A stretch of DNA of 18,917 nt from CAIKMD01 sp035277525 (GTDB lineage: Bacteria; Pseudomonadota; Alphaproteobacteria; ATCC43930; CGMCC-115725), in assembly GCA_035277525.1 (NCBI GenBank), contig DATEKH010000044.1:1-18917 (forward strand), written 5' to 3'. The notes under the pieces were generated by a model. That model was not told the DNA's origin, made no database searches, and saw only the letters and a program-made list of their open reading frames with translations. The position numbers and the translations under genes were made by a program. Below, one piece after another: positions 6,559 through 13,732 of this stretch; positions within the stretch are counted from its first letter, which is position 1, and the number at the start of each line of letters is the position of its first letter.

Positions 6559-7485
6559 TTAACGAAAGCGCGGCAGGAGCGGCGCGGCGTTGCCGTCGAT
6601 CGCGCCAAGCTCGGCGGCGGTGAACACCTCGCTCGCAACGAGACCGCGCACGCATTCCTGCGACCCGCGCCAGGGATAATCCGTGCCGTAGACGATCCGC
6701 GGCAGCGGGATCAGTTGCTTCAGCGCAATGAGCGGCGCGGCGTGCAGAATCTGCGCGGTGTCGTAATAGAATTGCCGCGCCTGAACGACGAAGCCCTGCG
6801 GCAGCAGCGGCGCGTAGCGCGGCATCTTTTCCATGCGGATGAAACGCTCGACGAGAAACGGCATGGTGCCGCCGCCATGCGAGAAGATGAGCCGGATGTC
6901 GGGACAGCGATGGACGGTGCCGCCGAAGACGAGGTTTGCGATCGCGCGCGTCGTATCCGTGCCGTATTCGATGCTCGAATCGCGGATCACGATCTCCTGC
7001 AAAATGTTCCGGCAGCATTGCGGCCCATGCGGATGGGTGTAGATCACCGCCTTGCGCCGATTGAGCTCCTCGAACACCGGGGCGAAGATCTTGTCGCCGA
7101 GCCAATGATCCTCATAGCTGGTGATCAGATGCGCGCCATCGGCCTTCAGCGTGTCGAAGGCGTATTCGATTTCCTTGAGAGCGCCCTCGACATCGGGCAG
7201 GGGAAGCGAGGCAAACATGCCGAAGCGTCCCGGATAATCCGCGACGAGCCGCGCCATGTATTCGTTGTTGACGCGCGAATAGCGCCGCCGCCCCTCGCCC
7301 TTGAGCTGCTCGGGCATGGTCGCCGAATTGACCGCGAGCGCGACGCCGGCGCGGTCCATGTCCTCGAGCGCGGATTTCTCGTTCATCAGCGCCGCGAGCT
7401 GGGGCGTCAGCACCTCCCATTCGCGCAACTGCGGCACATATTCGGGGGCGACGAGATGATGGTGAACGTCGATGCGGGCCGCCAT
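6559..7485 (-). CDS. ACMSD-type amidohydrolase (amidohydrolase_2 family), probable metal-dependent decarboxylase
   Basis: 308-residue TIM-barrel protein of the family that includes aminocarboxymuconate-semialdehyde decarboxylase, gamma-resorcylate decarboxylase and 5-carboxyvanillate decarboxylase. Metal and catalytic positions are all present: His8 and His10 in DVHHH, His151 in YTHPHG, His203 in FSHGGGTMPFL and Asp269 in YGTDYPW. The spacing from the fourth to fifth ligand (66 residues) equals that of ACMSD as I recall it. It lacks a signal peptide and should be cytoplasmic. GGGGAGG stands about 6 nt before the ATG. It is transcribed alone, divergent from the ABC transporter operon and convergent with the AAHS transporter. 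Substrate is unknown; an aromatic or ring-fission carboxylate is likely from context. A hydrolase activity remains possible. Confidence 0.88.
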   Translation of the reverse strand: MAARIDVHHHLVAPEYVPQLREWEVLTPQLAALMNEKSALEDMDRAGVALAVNSATMPEQLKGEGRRRYSRVNNEYMARLVADYPGRFGMFASLPLPDVEGALKEIEYAFDTLKADGAHLITSYEDHWLGDKIFAPVFEELNRRKAVIYTHPHGPQCCRNILQEIVIRDSSIEYGTDTTRAIANLVFGGTVHRCPDIRLIFSHGGGTMPFLVERFIRMEKMPRYAPLLPQGFVVQARQFYYDTAQILHAAPLIALKQLIPLPRIVYGTDYPWRGSQECVRGLVASEVFTAAELGAIDGNAAPLLPRFR

Positions 7486-7643
7486 GCGTTCCTCCCCAAA
7501 ACGAACTGTCGCTCGAGCGACGGGGCAAGGCTAACATGCGCGGCCGGGCAGACGCATCCATGACATTCCGCTGACGCTTGGAGCGAGGCCACCCCCCGGC
7601 CTGGCGTGGCGCCCAACACTTCGTGAGCGCGCGGCACCCTCGC

Positions 7644-7671
7644 TTGACGGACGTGAAACACCTGTCATGAT
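7644..7671 (+). promoter_or_regulatory. Possible promoter of the ABC transporter genes
   Basis: TTGACG at 7644-7649 and CATGAT at 7666-7671 are separated by 16 nt, about 100 nt before the permease ATG. The -35 is near consensus and the -10 matches at four of six positions. It lies in the 288-nt divergent gap (7486-7773) between the amidohydrolase and the permease. I see no gene in that gap. Confidence 0.3.
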
Positions 7672-7740
7672 CGCGGAAATCTTTGCGCCGAAGGCACCCG
7701 CGCCGACGATAGGTGTTTCTTTGTCGAAGGCGGAAAGGGA

Positions 7741-7754
7741 CGCGACGCGTCGCG
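7741..7754. promoter_or_regulatory. 14-bp perfect palindrome in the permease leader
   Basis: CGCGACGCGTCGCG reads the same on both strands. It ends 7 nt before the GGGAG ribosome binding site of the permease gene, so it could be an operator or a leader hairpin that affects translation. In DNA this GC-rich such a palindrome can arise by chance. Confidence 0.25.
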
Positions 7755-7773
7755 CGACGACAGGGAGTTACCC

Positions 7774-8577
7774 ATGAGCGCTGTCACCGTCGAGGATGTC
7801 GGCGAGCGCCGGCGGGTTGCCGCCAAGCGTCGCGACACGATTCTGAACATCGTCTCGCCGCTCATCCTGCTCGCGGCCTGGGAGGCCGCGGCTCAGCTCG
7901 AGCTGATCGATGTTCGGTTTTTTCCGGCACCGAGCACCATCGTCGCTTCGCTTATTTCATCCTTCCAATCGGGCGAGCTCGTCGACAACACCGCGATCAG
8001 CCTCGAGCGGCTGGTGCTGGGATTCTTTCTCGGCGGCATACCGGCGCTCATTCTCGGCATCATCATGGGTATTTCACGCCCGATCCGCGCCGTCGCCGAT
8101 CCCCTGATCGCCGCGACCTATCCGATCCCGAAAAGCGCCATCCTGCCGCTCATCCTCCTCATCTTCGGGCTGGGCGAGATGTCGAAGATCATGATGGTGG
8201 CGATCGGCGTCTTCTATCCGATCGCCATTAACGCGACCGCCGGCGTGCTGCAGATCAACCGCATCTATCTCGACGTCGGCACGAGCTTCCGCGCCGGACG
8301 GTGGGAGACCTTTCGCACCATCGCGCTCCCCGGCGCGCTGCCCTTCATCATGACCGGCGTCAAGCTCGGCGCCGGCTTGGGCCTTATTCTCATCGCGATC
8401 GCCGAGATGGTCGGCGCCAAGAGCGGCCTCGGCTACATGATTTGGAGCGCGTGGGAGACTTTCGCCGTCGACAAGATGTATGTCGGGCTTTTCATGATCG
8501 CGATCATCGGCTTCATCATGACGCTTTCGCTCAACGCACTCGAAAAATGGCTGATCCCGTGGAAGACGGAATCCTGA
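7774..8577 (+). CDS. ABC transporter permease, SsuC/TauC/NrtB type
   Basis: Inner-membrane permease of 267 residues in the nitrate/sulfonate/taurine/thiamine-precursor importer family. Hydrophobic helices start at about 25-40 (IVSPLILLAAWEAAAQ), and the transport domain follows with LGFFLGGIPALILGIIMG, PIPKSAILPLILLIFG and the EAA-type coupling loop around GRWETFRTIALPGALPFIMTG (split here at about residues 177-197). GAKSGLGYMIW near the C-terminus is also typical. GGGAG lies 7 nt before the ATG. The ATPase gene overlaps its end by about 31 nt, so both come from one transcript. The probable binding protein is encoded convergently at 9422-10420. Substrate is unknown; members of this family carry sulfonates, taurine, nitrate, pyrimidine precursors or aromatic acids. 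Confidence 0.92.
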   Translation: MSAVTVEDVGERRRVAAKRRDTILNIVSPLILLAAWEAAAQLELIDVRFFPAPSTIVASLISSFQSGELVDNTAISLERLVLGFFLGGIPALILGIIMGISRPIRAVADPLIAATYPIPKSAILPLILLIFGLGEMSKIMMVAIGVFYPIAINATAGVLQINRIYLDVGTSFRAGRWETFRTIALPGALPFIMTGVKLGAGLGLILIAIAEMVGAKSGLGYMIWSAWETFAVDKMYVGLFMIAIIGFIMTLSLNALEKWLIPWKTES

Positions 8578-9365
8578 CCGAAGCGGACGCGGCGCGCGCC
8601 GCGGCGGAACCCAAGATCCGAATCCGCAATCTCACCAAGCATTTCGGGCCGCTGCGCGCGATCGACGATGTGTCGATCGAGATCGCCGAGGGCACGTTCT
8701 TCGTCATCGTCGGCCCCTCGGGCTGCGGCAAGACCACGCTCCTGCGCATCCTCGGCGGCCTCGAACAGGTGACGCGCGGCGCCGTCGAGCTCAGCGACCC
8801 GGCGCAAGGACGCCCGCATTACTCGATGGTGTTTCAGGGCGATTCGATTTTTCCCTGGATGACGGTCTGGGACAACGCGGCTTACGGTCTCAAAATGCGG
8901 CGAGCCCCCAGCGAGGAGATCAAACGCGCGGTAGGCCACTGGCTCGACCGCACCGGCCTCGCGCGCTATGCCCATCTTTATCCGCATCAGCTCTCGGGCG
9001 GGATGCGCCAGCGCGTATCGATCGCCCGCGCCTTCGCCAACAATCCGGAAATCCTGTTGATGGACGAGCCCTTCTCGGCGCTCGACGAGCAGAACAAGAC
9101 GATCCTGCAGCAAGAGCTGTTGCGCATCTGGGAAGCCGACAAGAAGACCGTCGTGTTCATCACGCACAGCGTCGACGAGGCCGTGACCTTGGGCGACAAG
9201 ATCATGGTGATGACGGCGAGCCCCGGACGGACCAAGACCATCATCGATGTGCCGCTCGAGCGGCCGCGCCACGTGCTCGAGCTGCGCCAGGATCCGCGCT
9301 ACGGCGAGATCGTCTACGGCATTTGGGGGCACTTGAAGGACGAGGTCGAGCGCGCCCGGACGTAA
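8547..9365 (+). CDS. ABC transporter ATP-binding protein, SsuB/TauB/NrtD type
   Basis: Cytoplasmic ATPase of 272 residues that powers the importer. All motifs are intact: Walker A GPSGCGKT at 56-63, Q-loop in MVFQGDSIFPWMTVWDN, signature LSGGMRQ at 149-155, Walker B ILLMDEP with Asp173 and Glu174, D-loop SALDEQ and H-loop His207 in FITHSVDEAV. The Q-loop followed by LFPW/IFPW is typical of the SsuB/TauB group. The start is not certain: the ATG at 8547 lies inside the permease gene and has no clear Shine-Dalgarno site, and a GTG at 8559 is a second choice. Either way the gene overlaps the permease end, which suggests translational coupling. The reading frame continues upstream across the permease gene, but that part is a shadow. 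Confidence 0.92.
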   Translation: MADPVEDGILTEADAARAAAEPKIRIRNLTKHFGPLRAIDDVSIEIAEGTFFVIVGPSGCGKTTLLRILGGLEQVTRGAVELSDPAQGRPHYSMVFQGDSIFPWMTVWDNAAYGLKMRRAPSEEIKRAVGHWLDRTGLARYAHLYPHQLSGGMRQRVSIARAFANNPEILLMDEPFSALDEQNKTILQQELLRIWEADKKTVVFITHSVDEAVTLGDKIMVMTASPGRTKTIIDVPLERPRHVLELRQDPRYGEIVYGIWGHLKDEVERART

Positions 9366-9379
9366 CACCGAGAGGGCCG

Positions 9380-9410
9380 GCGCGGCGCAACCCGATCGGT
9401 CGCGCCGCGC
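9380..9410. terminator. Possible bidirectional terminator hairpin
   Basis: GCGCGGCGC (9380-9388) pairs perfectly with GCGCCGCGC (9402-9410) around a 13-nt loop, in the 56-nt gap between the convergent ABC ATPase and binding-protein genes. No T tract follows on either side. Position is the main support. Confidence 0.5.
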
Positions 9411-9421
9411 ACTCTGCGCCG

Positions 9422-10420
9422 CTATTTCAAGCTGGCGGCGGCCTTGTGTACAAGGCTCATATCGATAACTTTCGAGAAATCGAGTTGGCCCTTATAGGTG
9501 ATGCGGCCATGCTCTTGATGCACCTTTTCCAGGTCGCGCAATCCCTTCTCGTATTTTGTGACATCGAGATTGGGATCGATGTAGTAGGGCTGGCTGTGCT
9601 CGATCGCCTCGACCTTGAGGCCGGTTTGCTTGGCAATCGACTGCGCGATCGTCGGGTCTTTCAGATATTCGGTGCCTTGGGCATCCCGCGCCCCGCGCAC
9701 CAGGGCGCGCAGGAAGCCGAGCGCGGCCTTCGGCTTGTCATGCATGAATTTGGTGCCGTAGAAAAGAAAAGTGGTGATCGTCCCCTCGCCGACGCCGGCA
9801 TCGGCCTTGTCGAGCACCACCGATCCCTCGAGCTGCGCGGCGCTGGACAAGGGCTCGGGCAGGAAGCCGGCATCGATCCCGCCGTTCTTATAGGCGACGA
9901 GCTGCCCGGCGAAGCCGAGGACCGTCACATCCATGTCCTTCAGCGTCATGCCGTATTTCCGCGCCATGAGCGTCAGGAAATATTCGGTGATGTCGCCCGG
10001 CGCGTTGATCGCGACCTTGCGTCCGCGATAGTCCTTGACGCTGCGAACGGCCCCGCTGTCCCAGAGCGCCTTGCGTATCACGGGCTGCGTCGACATCAGC
10101 TTACCCTGAATTCCCAATGCCGCGACGATGCGCAGATCGAAGCCTTGATGCGCCGCGTTGAAGAAGCCCGCGGTTGCAGCGCCCATGCTGGCATCGAGCC
10201 GGCCGGTCGCAATCGGCCCGATCGTGTCGAGCGCGCTGCGCGTGTTGCCCGCCTCGACCTTCAGCCCTTCGTCTTTGAAATAGCCCTTGGCTTCCGCGAT
10301 GTAGAACGGCGCCTGTGCGATGCTCCGAACCAGCTGAACCGTAACGGTTTGCTCTTCCGCGCGCGCTGCCGGAGCCAAAAGCGCCAACACCGCCGCAGCC
10401 GCAACCCAATGCTTCACCAT
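9422..10420 (-). CDS. ABC transporter substrate-binding protein, SsuA/NMT1 (THI5-like) family
   Basis: Periplasmic binding protein of 332 residues. A Sec signal peptide is clear: MVKHW, a hydrophobic core AAAAVLALLAP, and an ARA cleavage site at residues 19-21 before EEQTVTV. The mature protein shows the family pattern VQLVRSIAQAPFYIAEAKGYFKDEGL..., then ATGRLDASMGAATAGFFNA, GRKVAINAPGDITEYFL and NGGIDAGFLPEP. The ATG at 10420 has GGGAGG about 6 nt upstream; the frame is open to 10519 but the extra 33 residues would spoil the signal peptide. It lies convergent to a permease and ATPase of the matching family and probably completes that importer. It is also downstream, on the same strand, of VOC, rhodanese and dehydrogenase genes with a 140-nt gap that may hold its own promoter. 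Ligand unknown. Confidence 0.91.
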   Translation of the reverse strand: MVKHWVAAAAVLALLAPAARAEEQTVTVQLVRSIAQAPFYIAEAKGYFKDEGLKVEAGNTRSALDTIGPIATGRLDASMGAATAGFFNAAHQGFDLRIVAALGIQGKLMSTQPVIRKALWDSGAVRSVKDYRGRKVAINAPGDITEYFLTLMARKYGMTLKDMDVTVLGFAGQLVAYKNGGIDAGFLPEPLSSAAQLEGSVVLDKADAGVGEGTITTFLFYGTKFMHDKPKAALGFLRALVRGARDAQGTEYLKDPTIAQSIAKQTGLKVEAIEHSQPYYIDPNLDVTKYEKGLRDLEKVHQEHGRITYKGQLDFSKVIDMSLVHKAAASLK

Positions 10421-10560
10421 TCCTTGCCTCCCTGTCGTTCGTGCGCGGCCTTCTACGGCCGAGTGCCAAATGGCGCTTGTCGTCAGATCGAAAATGCATC
10501 TTGTCGAGGCGCATGGCAAGGCGCAAGCGCGCCGTCACGCGAAGGTGAATCGCGCCCGCC

Positions 10561-10941
10561 TCAACGCTTGGGCACGGGATCCTTAACCGCACCGGCCCAG
10601 CCATTATGCGTCAGGTCGAACACGACGCCGTCGGGATTGCGGTATTTCGCCTCGTAGAATGAGTGCGGCGAGGTCGGCCGGCCGCTCAAATAGGTTCCGC
10701 CCGCCTCGAGAACCTTTTTCTCCGCGGCGTCGAGATCATCGACCCACATGCCGAAATGCGCGACGCCCAGCCGCTCGTTTTCGGATTCGACCTTGAGCAA
10801 AGCCACATTGATCGAGCCGTCCGAGACGTAGAGCCCGCGTCTTGCCTTGCCGACCACTTTCATATCGAAGGCCTCAACGAAGAATTTCGCCGATTCCTCC
10901 GGGTCGCGGACGACGATGGCAATGTGACGCAGCTTGGCCAT
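10561..10941 (-). CDS. Single-domain VOC (glyoxalase/extradiol dioxygenase superfamily) protein
   Basis: 126-residue vicinal-oxygen-chelate protein, function not known. The two beta-alpha-beta-beta-beta modules are recognisable: LRHIAIVVRDPEESAKFF at the start and AHFGMWVDDLDAAEKKV from about residue 61. His6, His62 and Glu97 sit at usual VOC metal positions. The C-terminal THNGWAG matches the same motif in both halves of the duplicated VOC protein at 13733-14758, so the three domains form one subfamily. GAGGAGA lies 6-7 nt before the ATG. It follows the rhodanese gene by 12 nt on the same strand and is probably in its operon. Lyase, isomerase, epimerase or ring-cleavage activity are all possible in this superfamily. 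Confidence 0.88.
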   Translation of the reverse strand: MAKLRHIAIVVRDPEESAKFFVEAFDMKVVGKARRGLYVSDGSINVALLKVESENERLGVAHFGMWVDDLDAAEKKVLEAGGTYLSGRPTSPHSFYEAKYRNPDGVVFDLTHNGWAGAVKDPVPKR

Positions 10942-10953
10942 GGCGGTCTCTCC

Positions 10954-12567
10954 TCAAGTTTCGCGCGATCCGTCCCGCGCGAGCGGCGGAAAGCGACGGA
11001 AATGGCAAGTGCCGTCGCGCGCGATGCGAGGCAAGAGGTCGACCTCCCAGGCGAGATACTCCGCCATCGCGGCGCGCGTATTGGCGGCACGCTCATAGGG
11101 TTTGAGCCAGGCATCGATCGCCTCGTCCGCCATGTTCTCCTCGCCCGGCTGCAAGGCATGACCGGCGCGCAGCCAGGCGGCGTTGCCGCCCGCGAGCACA
11201 CGAACGGGCGCTTGCACCAGGCCTTGCGCCTCCACCGGCGCAAGCGCCGCGAGGATGCCATCCTCCGAGGTCAACACGAGCGCTCCCTTGATCGGGATCT
11301 TCGGCAAAGCCCGCGCGAGCCGCGCGCGGATCGCGAACCAGGCGCCGCCGATATGGGCCTTGCGGAAATTCCGGCTGAGCGAGAGATCGACCACTGTCGC
11401 GCCGCCGCGCGCGAGCAGCTCCGCGAGCGCCGCCGGCTCGATCGCAATCTCGGGCCGCTCTTTCCAGCCGAGGATTTTTGGCGCCGGAAAGCCGGTTTCC
11501 GTGCCTTTTTCAGCGAGCACAACGACGTCTTTCCAGCCCATCTGAACCAGCCAGGACGCGGTCATGACCGCGCGCACCTCGAGATCGTCGATGAGGACGA
11601 GGCGCGCCCCGAGCGTGCCGACATAGTGGTCTGTCGCCTGGACCAGTTGACCGCCGGGCGCAGATATTGCGCCGGCGATGTGGCCCGCCGCGTATTCCGA
11701 CGGATCGCGGACATCGAGGAGATAGAGCGTGCGCTGCTCCTGCTCCGCGCGCCATTGCTCCAGAGTCGCACGGTCGATGCGTGCGACGCCGAAGCGGCGC
11801 GCGACCCGCGCGGCGGCGGCGCGCGCGGCCGCAAGCCCGGCTGACGAGACAGCCGGCGGGCGGCGCTCCTTGCCCGCATCGCAAGCCTCGCCGGCCAGCG
11901 ACCAGCCCATCGTGCCGTTGCGCAGCGCCACCACCTTGTTGGCGATACCGGCATTGATGAGCGACTGCGCGCCGATAATGCTGCGCGTGCGCCCGGCGCA
12001 ATTGACGACCACCATCGTCGCGGGCGAGGGCACGGCATCGCGCAGGCGAAGCACGAGCTCCGCACCTGGGACATTCGTCGCGCTGGGGATCGAGACGCGG
12101 ACATATTCGTCGAAAGGCCGGCTGTCGAGCACCGCGATATCGGCATGCTCGCGCATCAACCGCGCCAGCTCCTCCGGAGCGATGCTCGGCGTGCCGCTCT
12201 CATGCTCGATGAACTCGCCGAAGGCCTTGCTCGGCACGTTGACGCCCGAGAACAGCTCGAACCCAGCCTTCTCCCAGCCGGCGGAGCCGCCTTCGAGAAT
12301 GGCGACATCGCGGTAGCCGCCGTGCGCCAGGATCGCGGCGCCGCGCCCGGCCAAGCCGTCAGCGTCGTCGCAAAGCACGATCCGCGTTCCGCGCCGCGGC
12401 ACAAGCCGATCGATCAGCAATTCGATGCGGCTCAGCGGCACCGAGCGCGCATGGAGCAGATGGTTCTGCGAGAAGATCAGCTCCTCGCGCATATCGAGAA
12501 TGGCGAGCTCTTCGCCATCCTCGAGCATGGCGCGCAGGCGCCTTGCATCGACGAGGCGCGCGCTCAT
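10954..12567 (-). CDS. Four-domain rhodanese-type sulfurtransferase
   Basis: 537-residue protein made of four tandem rhodanese-like domains, at about 1-110, 125-232, 260-365 and 373-480, with an extra C-terminal tail. Rhodaneses move sulfane sulfur through a loop cysteine. Domain 1 has Cys66 in RIVLCDDADG and domain 2 has Cys190 in VVVNCAGRTRS, the canonical CxGRTRS-type loop. The equivalent places in domains 3 and 4 hold Ile326 (RLVLIDD) and Thr433 (ALVLTSED), so those two are probably non-catalytic. Domain 3 keeps LLDVRDPSEYAAGHIAGA, the entry motif of the fold. No signal peptide is visible, so it should be cytoplasmic. The ATG overlaps the stop of the dehydrogenase gene as ATGA (12564-12567). 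The substrate is unknown; thiosulfate, persulfide or a sulfur-bearing compound brought in by the neighbouring importer are options. Confidence 0.9.
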   Translation of the reverse strand: MSARLVDARRLRAMLEDGEELAILDMREELIFSQNHLLHARSVPLSRIELLIDRLVPRRGTRIVLCDDADGLAGRGAAILAHGGYRDVAILEGGSAGWEKAGFELFSGVNVPSKAFGEFIEHESGTPSIAPEELARLMREHADIAVLDSRPFDEYVRVSIPSATNVPGAELVLRLRDAVPSPATMVVVNCAGRTRSIIGAQSLINAGIANKVVALRNGTMGWSLAGEACDAGKERRPPAVSSAGLAAARAAAARVARRFGVARIDRATLEQWRAEQEQRTLYLLDVRDPSEYAAGHIAGAISAPGGQLVQATDHYVGTLGARLVLIDDLEVRAVMTASWLVQMGWKDVVVLAEKGTETGFPAPKILGWKERPEIAIEPAALAELLARGGATVVDLSLSRNFRKAHIGGAWFAIRARLARALPKIPIKGALVLTSEDGILAALAPVEAQGLVQAPVRVLAGGNAAWLRAGHALQPGEENMADEAIDAWLKPYERAANTRAAMAEYLAWEVDLLPRIARDGTCHFRRFPPLARDGSRET

Positions 12568-13550
12568 GGCTTGCCCGCCGCAGCGCGGGGCTTCACCGCC
12601 GGATTGGCAAGCCGCAACGGCGCGCCATTTTCGAAGGCGATGATCTGCTCATAGGCCTCGCGGAAGTAGAGCTCGAAATTCTCCCATTCGGCCCAGGCGC
12701 TATGCGGCGTGCACAGCACGTTTTGCATCGAGAGAAACGGATGGTCGGGCGGCACGGGCTCTTCTTCGTAGACATCGACTGCGGCAAAGCCGGGTCTGCC
12801 GTGGCGCAGCGCAGTCAAGAGCGCACCAGGCTCGATGAGCTCGGCGCGACCGGTGTTGACGAGGAGCGCGCTCGGCTTCATCCGCGCCAGGTCCTCGGGC
12901 CCGACGATACCGCGGGTTTCCTTCGACAGCCGAAGATGAAGCGACAGCACATCTGCCTCGGCAAAAAACGCGGCCTGGCTTGCGGCGACCGCGTAGCCGA
13001 GCGCCGTAGCCTTGGCATGCGAATTCTCGCGGCCCCAAACGAGGATGTTCATGCCGAGCCCCTTGCCCGCAGCGGCAACGCGCGCGCCGATGGCGCCAAG
13101 GCCGAAGACGCCGAGCGTCGAGCCATTTAAGCGGTGCGCGACGGTGCTCGGCAGGGCACCGCGCCTCATGCCCTCGGCCTCGCGCGTGATGTTGCGCCGC
13201 GCGGACAGCATCAGCGCAATCGTATGCTCGGCCGGCGAATCCGGCGAGTTGCTGGCGCCCGTCGCCACCGGAATGCCGAGCTCGGTGCAAGCGGCGAAAT
13301 CGATGCTCGCCGCGGTGCGGCCCAACAGCGCGATCAGCTTGAGCTTCGGCAGCCGCTCGAGCAGCGCGCGCGCGAGCGGCACGCGCTCGCGGATCGAGAC
13401 GATGATGTCGGCATCGCCGAGCCGCGCGACCAGCGTGTCGAGATCATGCGCGGCATCGGCGTAGCGCGCGACCTGGTGATGGCGGATCAGCGCGAAGCAG
13501 GGAAGCTTGTCGGCAATGTCCTGGTAGTCATCGGGTATGACGATTTTCAA
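12564..13550 (-). CDS. D-2-hydroxyacid dehydrogenase family protein
   Basis: NAD(P)-dependent oxidoreductase of 328 residues, reducing 2-oxoacids to D-2-hydroxyacids or the reverse. The Rossmann dinucleotide motif GLGAIG is at 150-155. The catalytic triad of the family is present: Arg235 in VNTGRAELI, Glu264 in VYEEEP and His283 in CTPHSAW. The start is a TTG; I favour 13550, which gives MKIVIPDDYQD, the usual N-terminus of this group, with GGGA upstream. A TTG at 13571 would add seven residues. Non-ATG starts make this less sure. It is first in a minus-strand group with rhodanese (ATGA overlap) and VOC genes, and is divergent from the duplicated VOC gene. The substrate is unknown; the family includes phosphoglycerate, glyoxylate and various 2-oxoacid enzymes. 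Confidence 0.89.
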   Translation of the reverse strand: MKIVIPDDYQDIADKLPCFALIRHHQVARYADAAHDLDTLVARLGDADIIVSIRERVPLARALLERLPKLKLIALLGRTAASIDFAACTELGIPVATGASNSPDSPAEHTIALMLSARRNITREAEGMRRGALPSTVAHRLNGSTLGVFGLGAIGARVAAAGKGLGMNILVWGRENSHAKATALGYAVAASQAAFFAEADVLSLHLRLSKETRGIVGPEDLARMKPSALLVNTGRAELIEPGALLTALRHGRPGFAAVDVYEEEPVPPDHPFLSMQNVLCTPHSAWAEWENFELYFREAYEQIIAFENGAPLRLANPAVKPRAAAGKP

Positions 13551-13732
13551 GGGTCCCGTCCCGCTGCCCAACTCGATCCGCGCCGCAATTCTTGCTCATT
13601 CCAGCGCCGACCGCCAGCGCCGGCGCCTCGCCCCTTGCGCCGCGGCGAGACGCGCGGGATGATGAACGCGCAAACCCTGCTCCCGCGAGGATCGGAAGCG
13701 AAACCGCGCGGCAAGCCGTTGGAGGACAGTCG

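Noticed and set aside
6472..7563. 363-codon plus-strand open frame opposite the amidohydrolase
   Set aside because: It runs through the terminator hairpins and the divergent promoter gap and shows no domain.
10421..10519. Upstream extension of the binding-protein gene
   Set aside because: It would bury the Sec signal peptide 33 residues inside the protein; GGGAGG sits before the ATG at 10420.
9323..10657. 444-codon plus-strand open frame across the binding-protein gene
   Set aside because: The opposite strand encodes a clear signal peptide and SsuA/NMT1 domain with a good ribosome site; this frame has neither.
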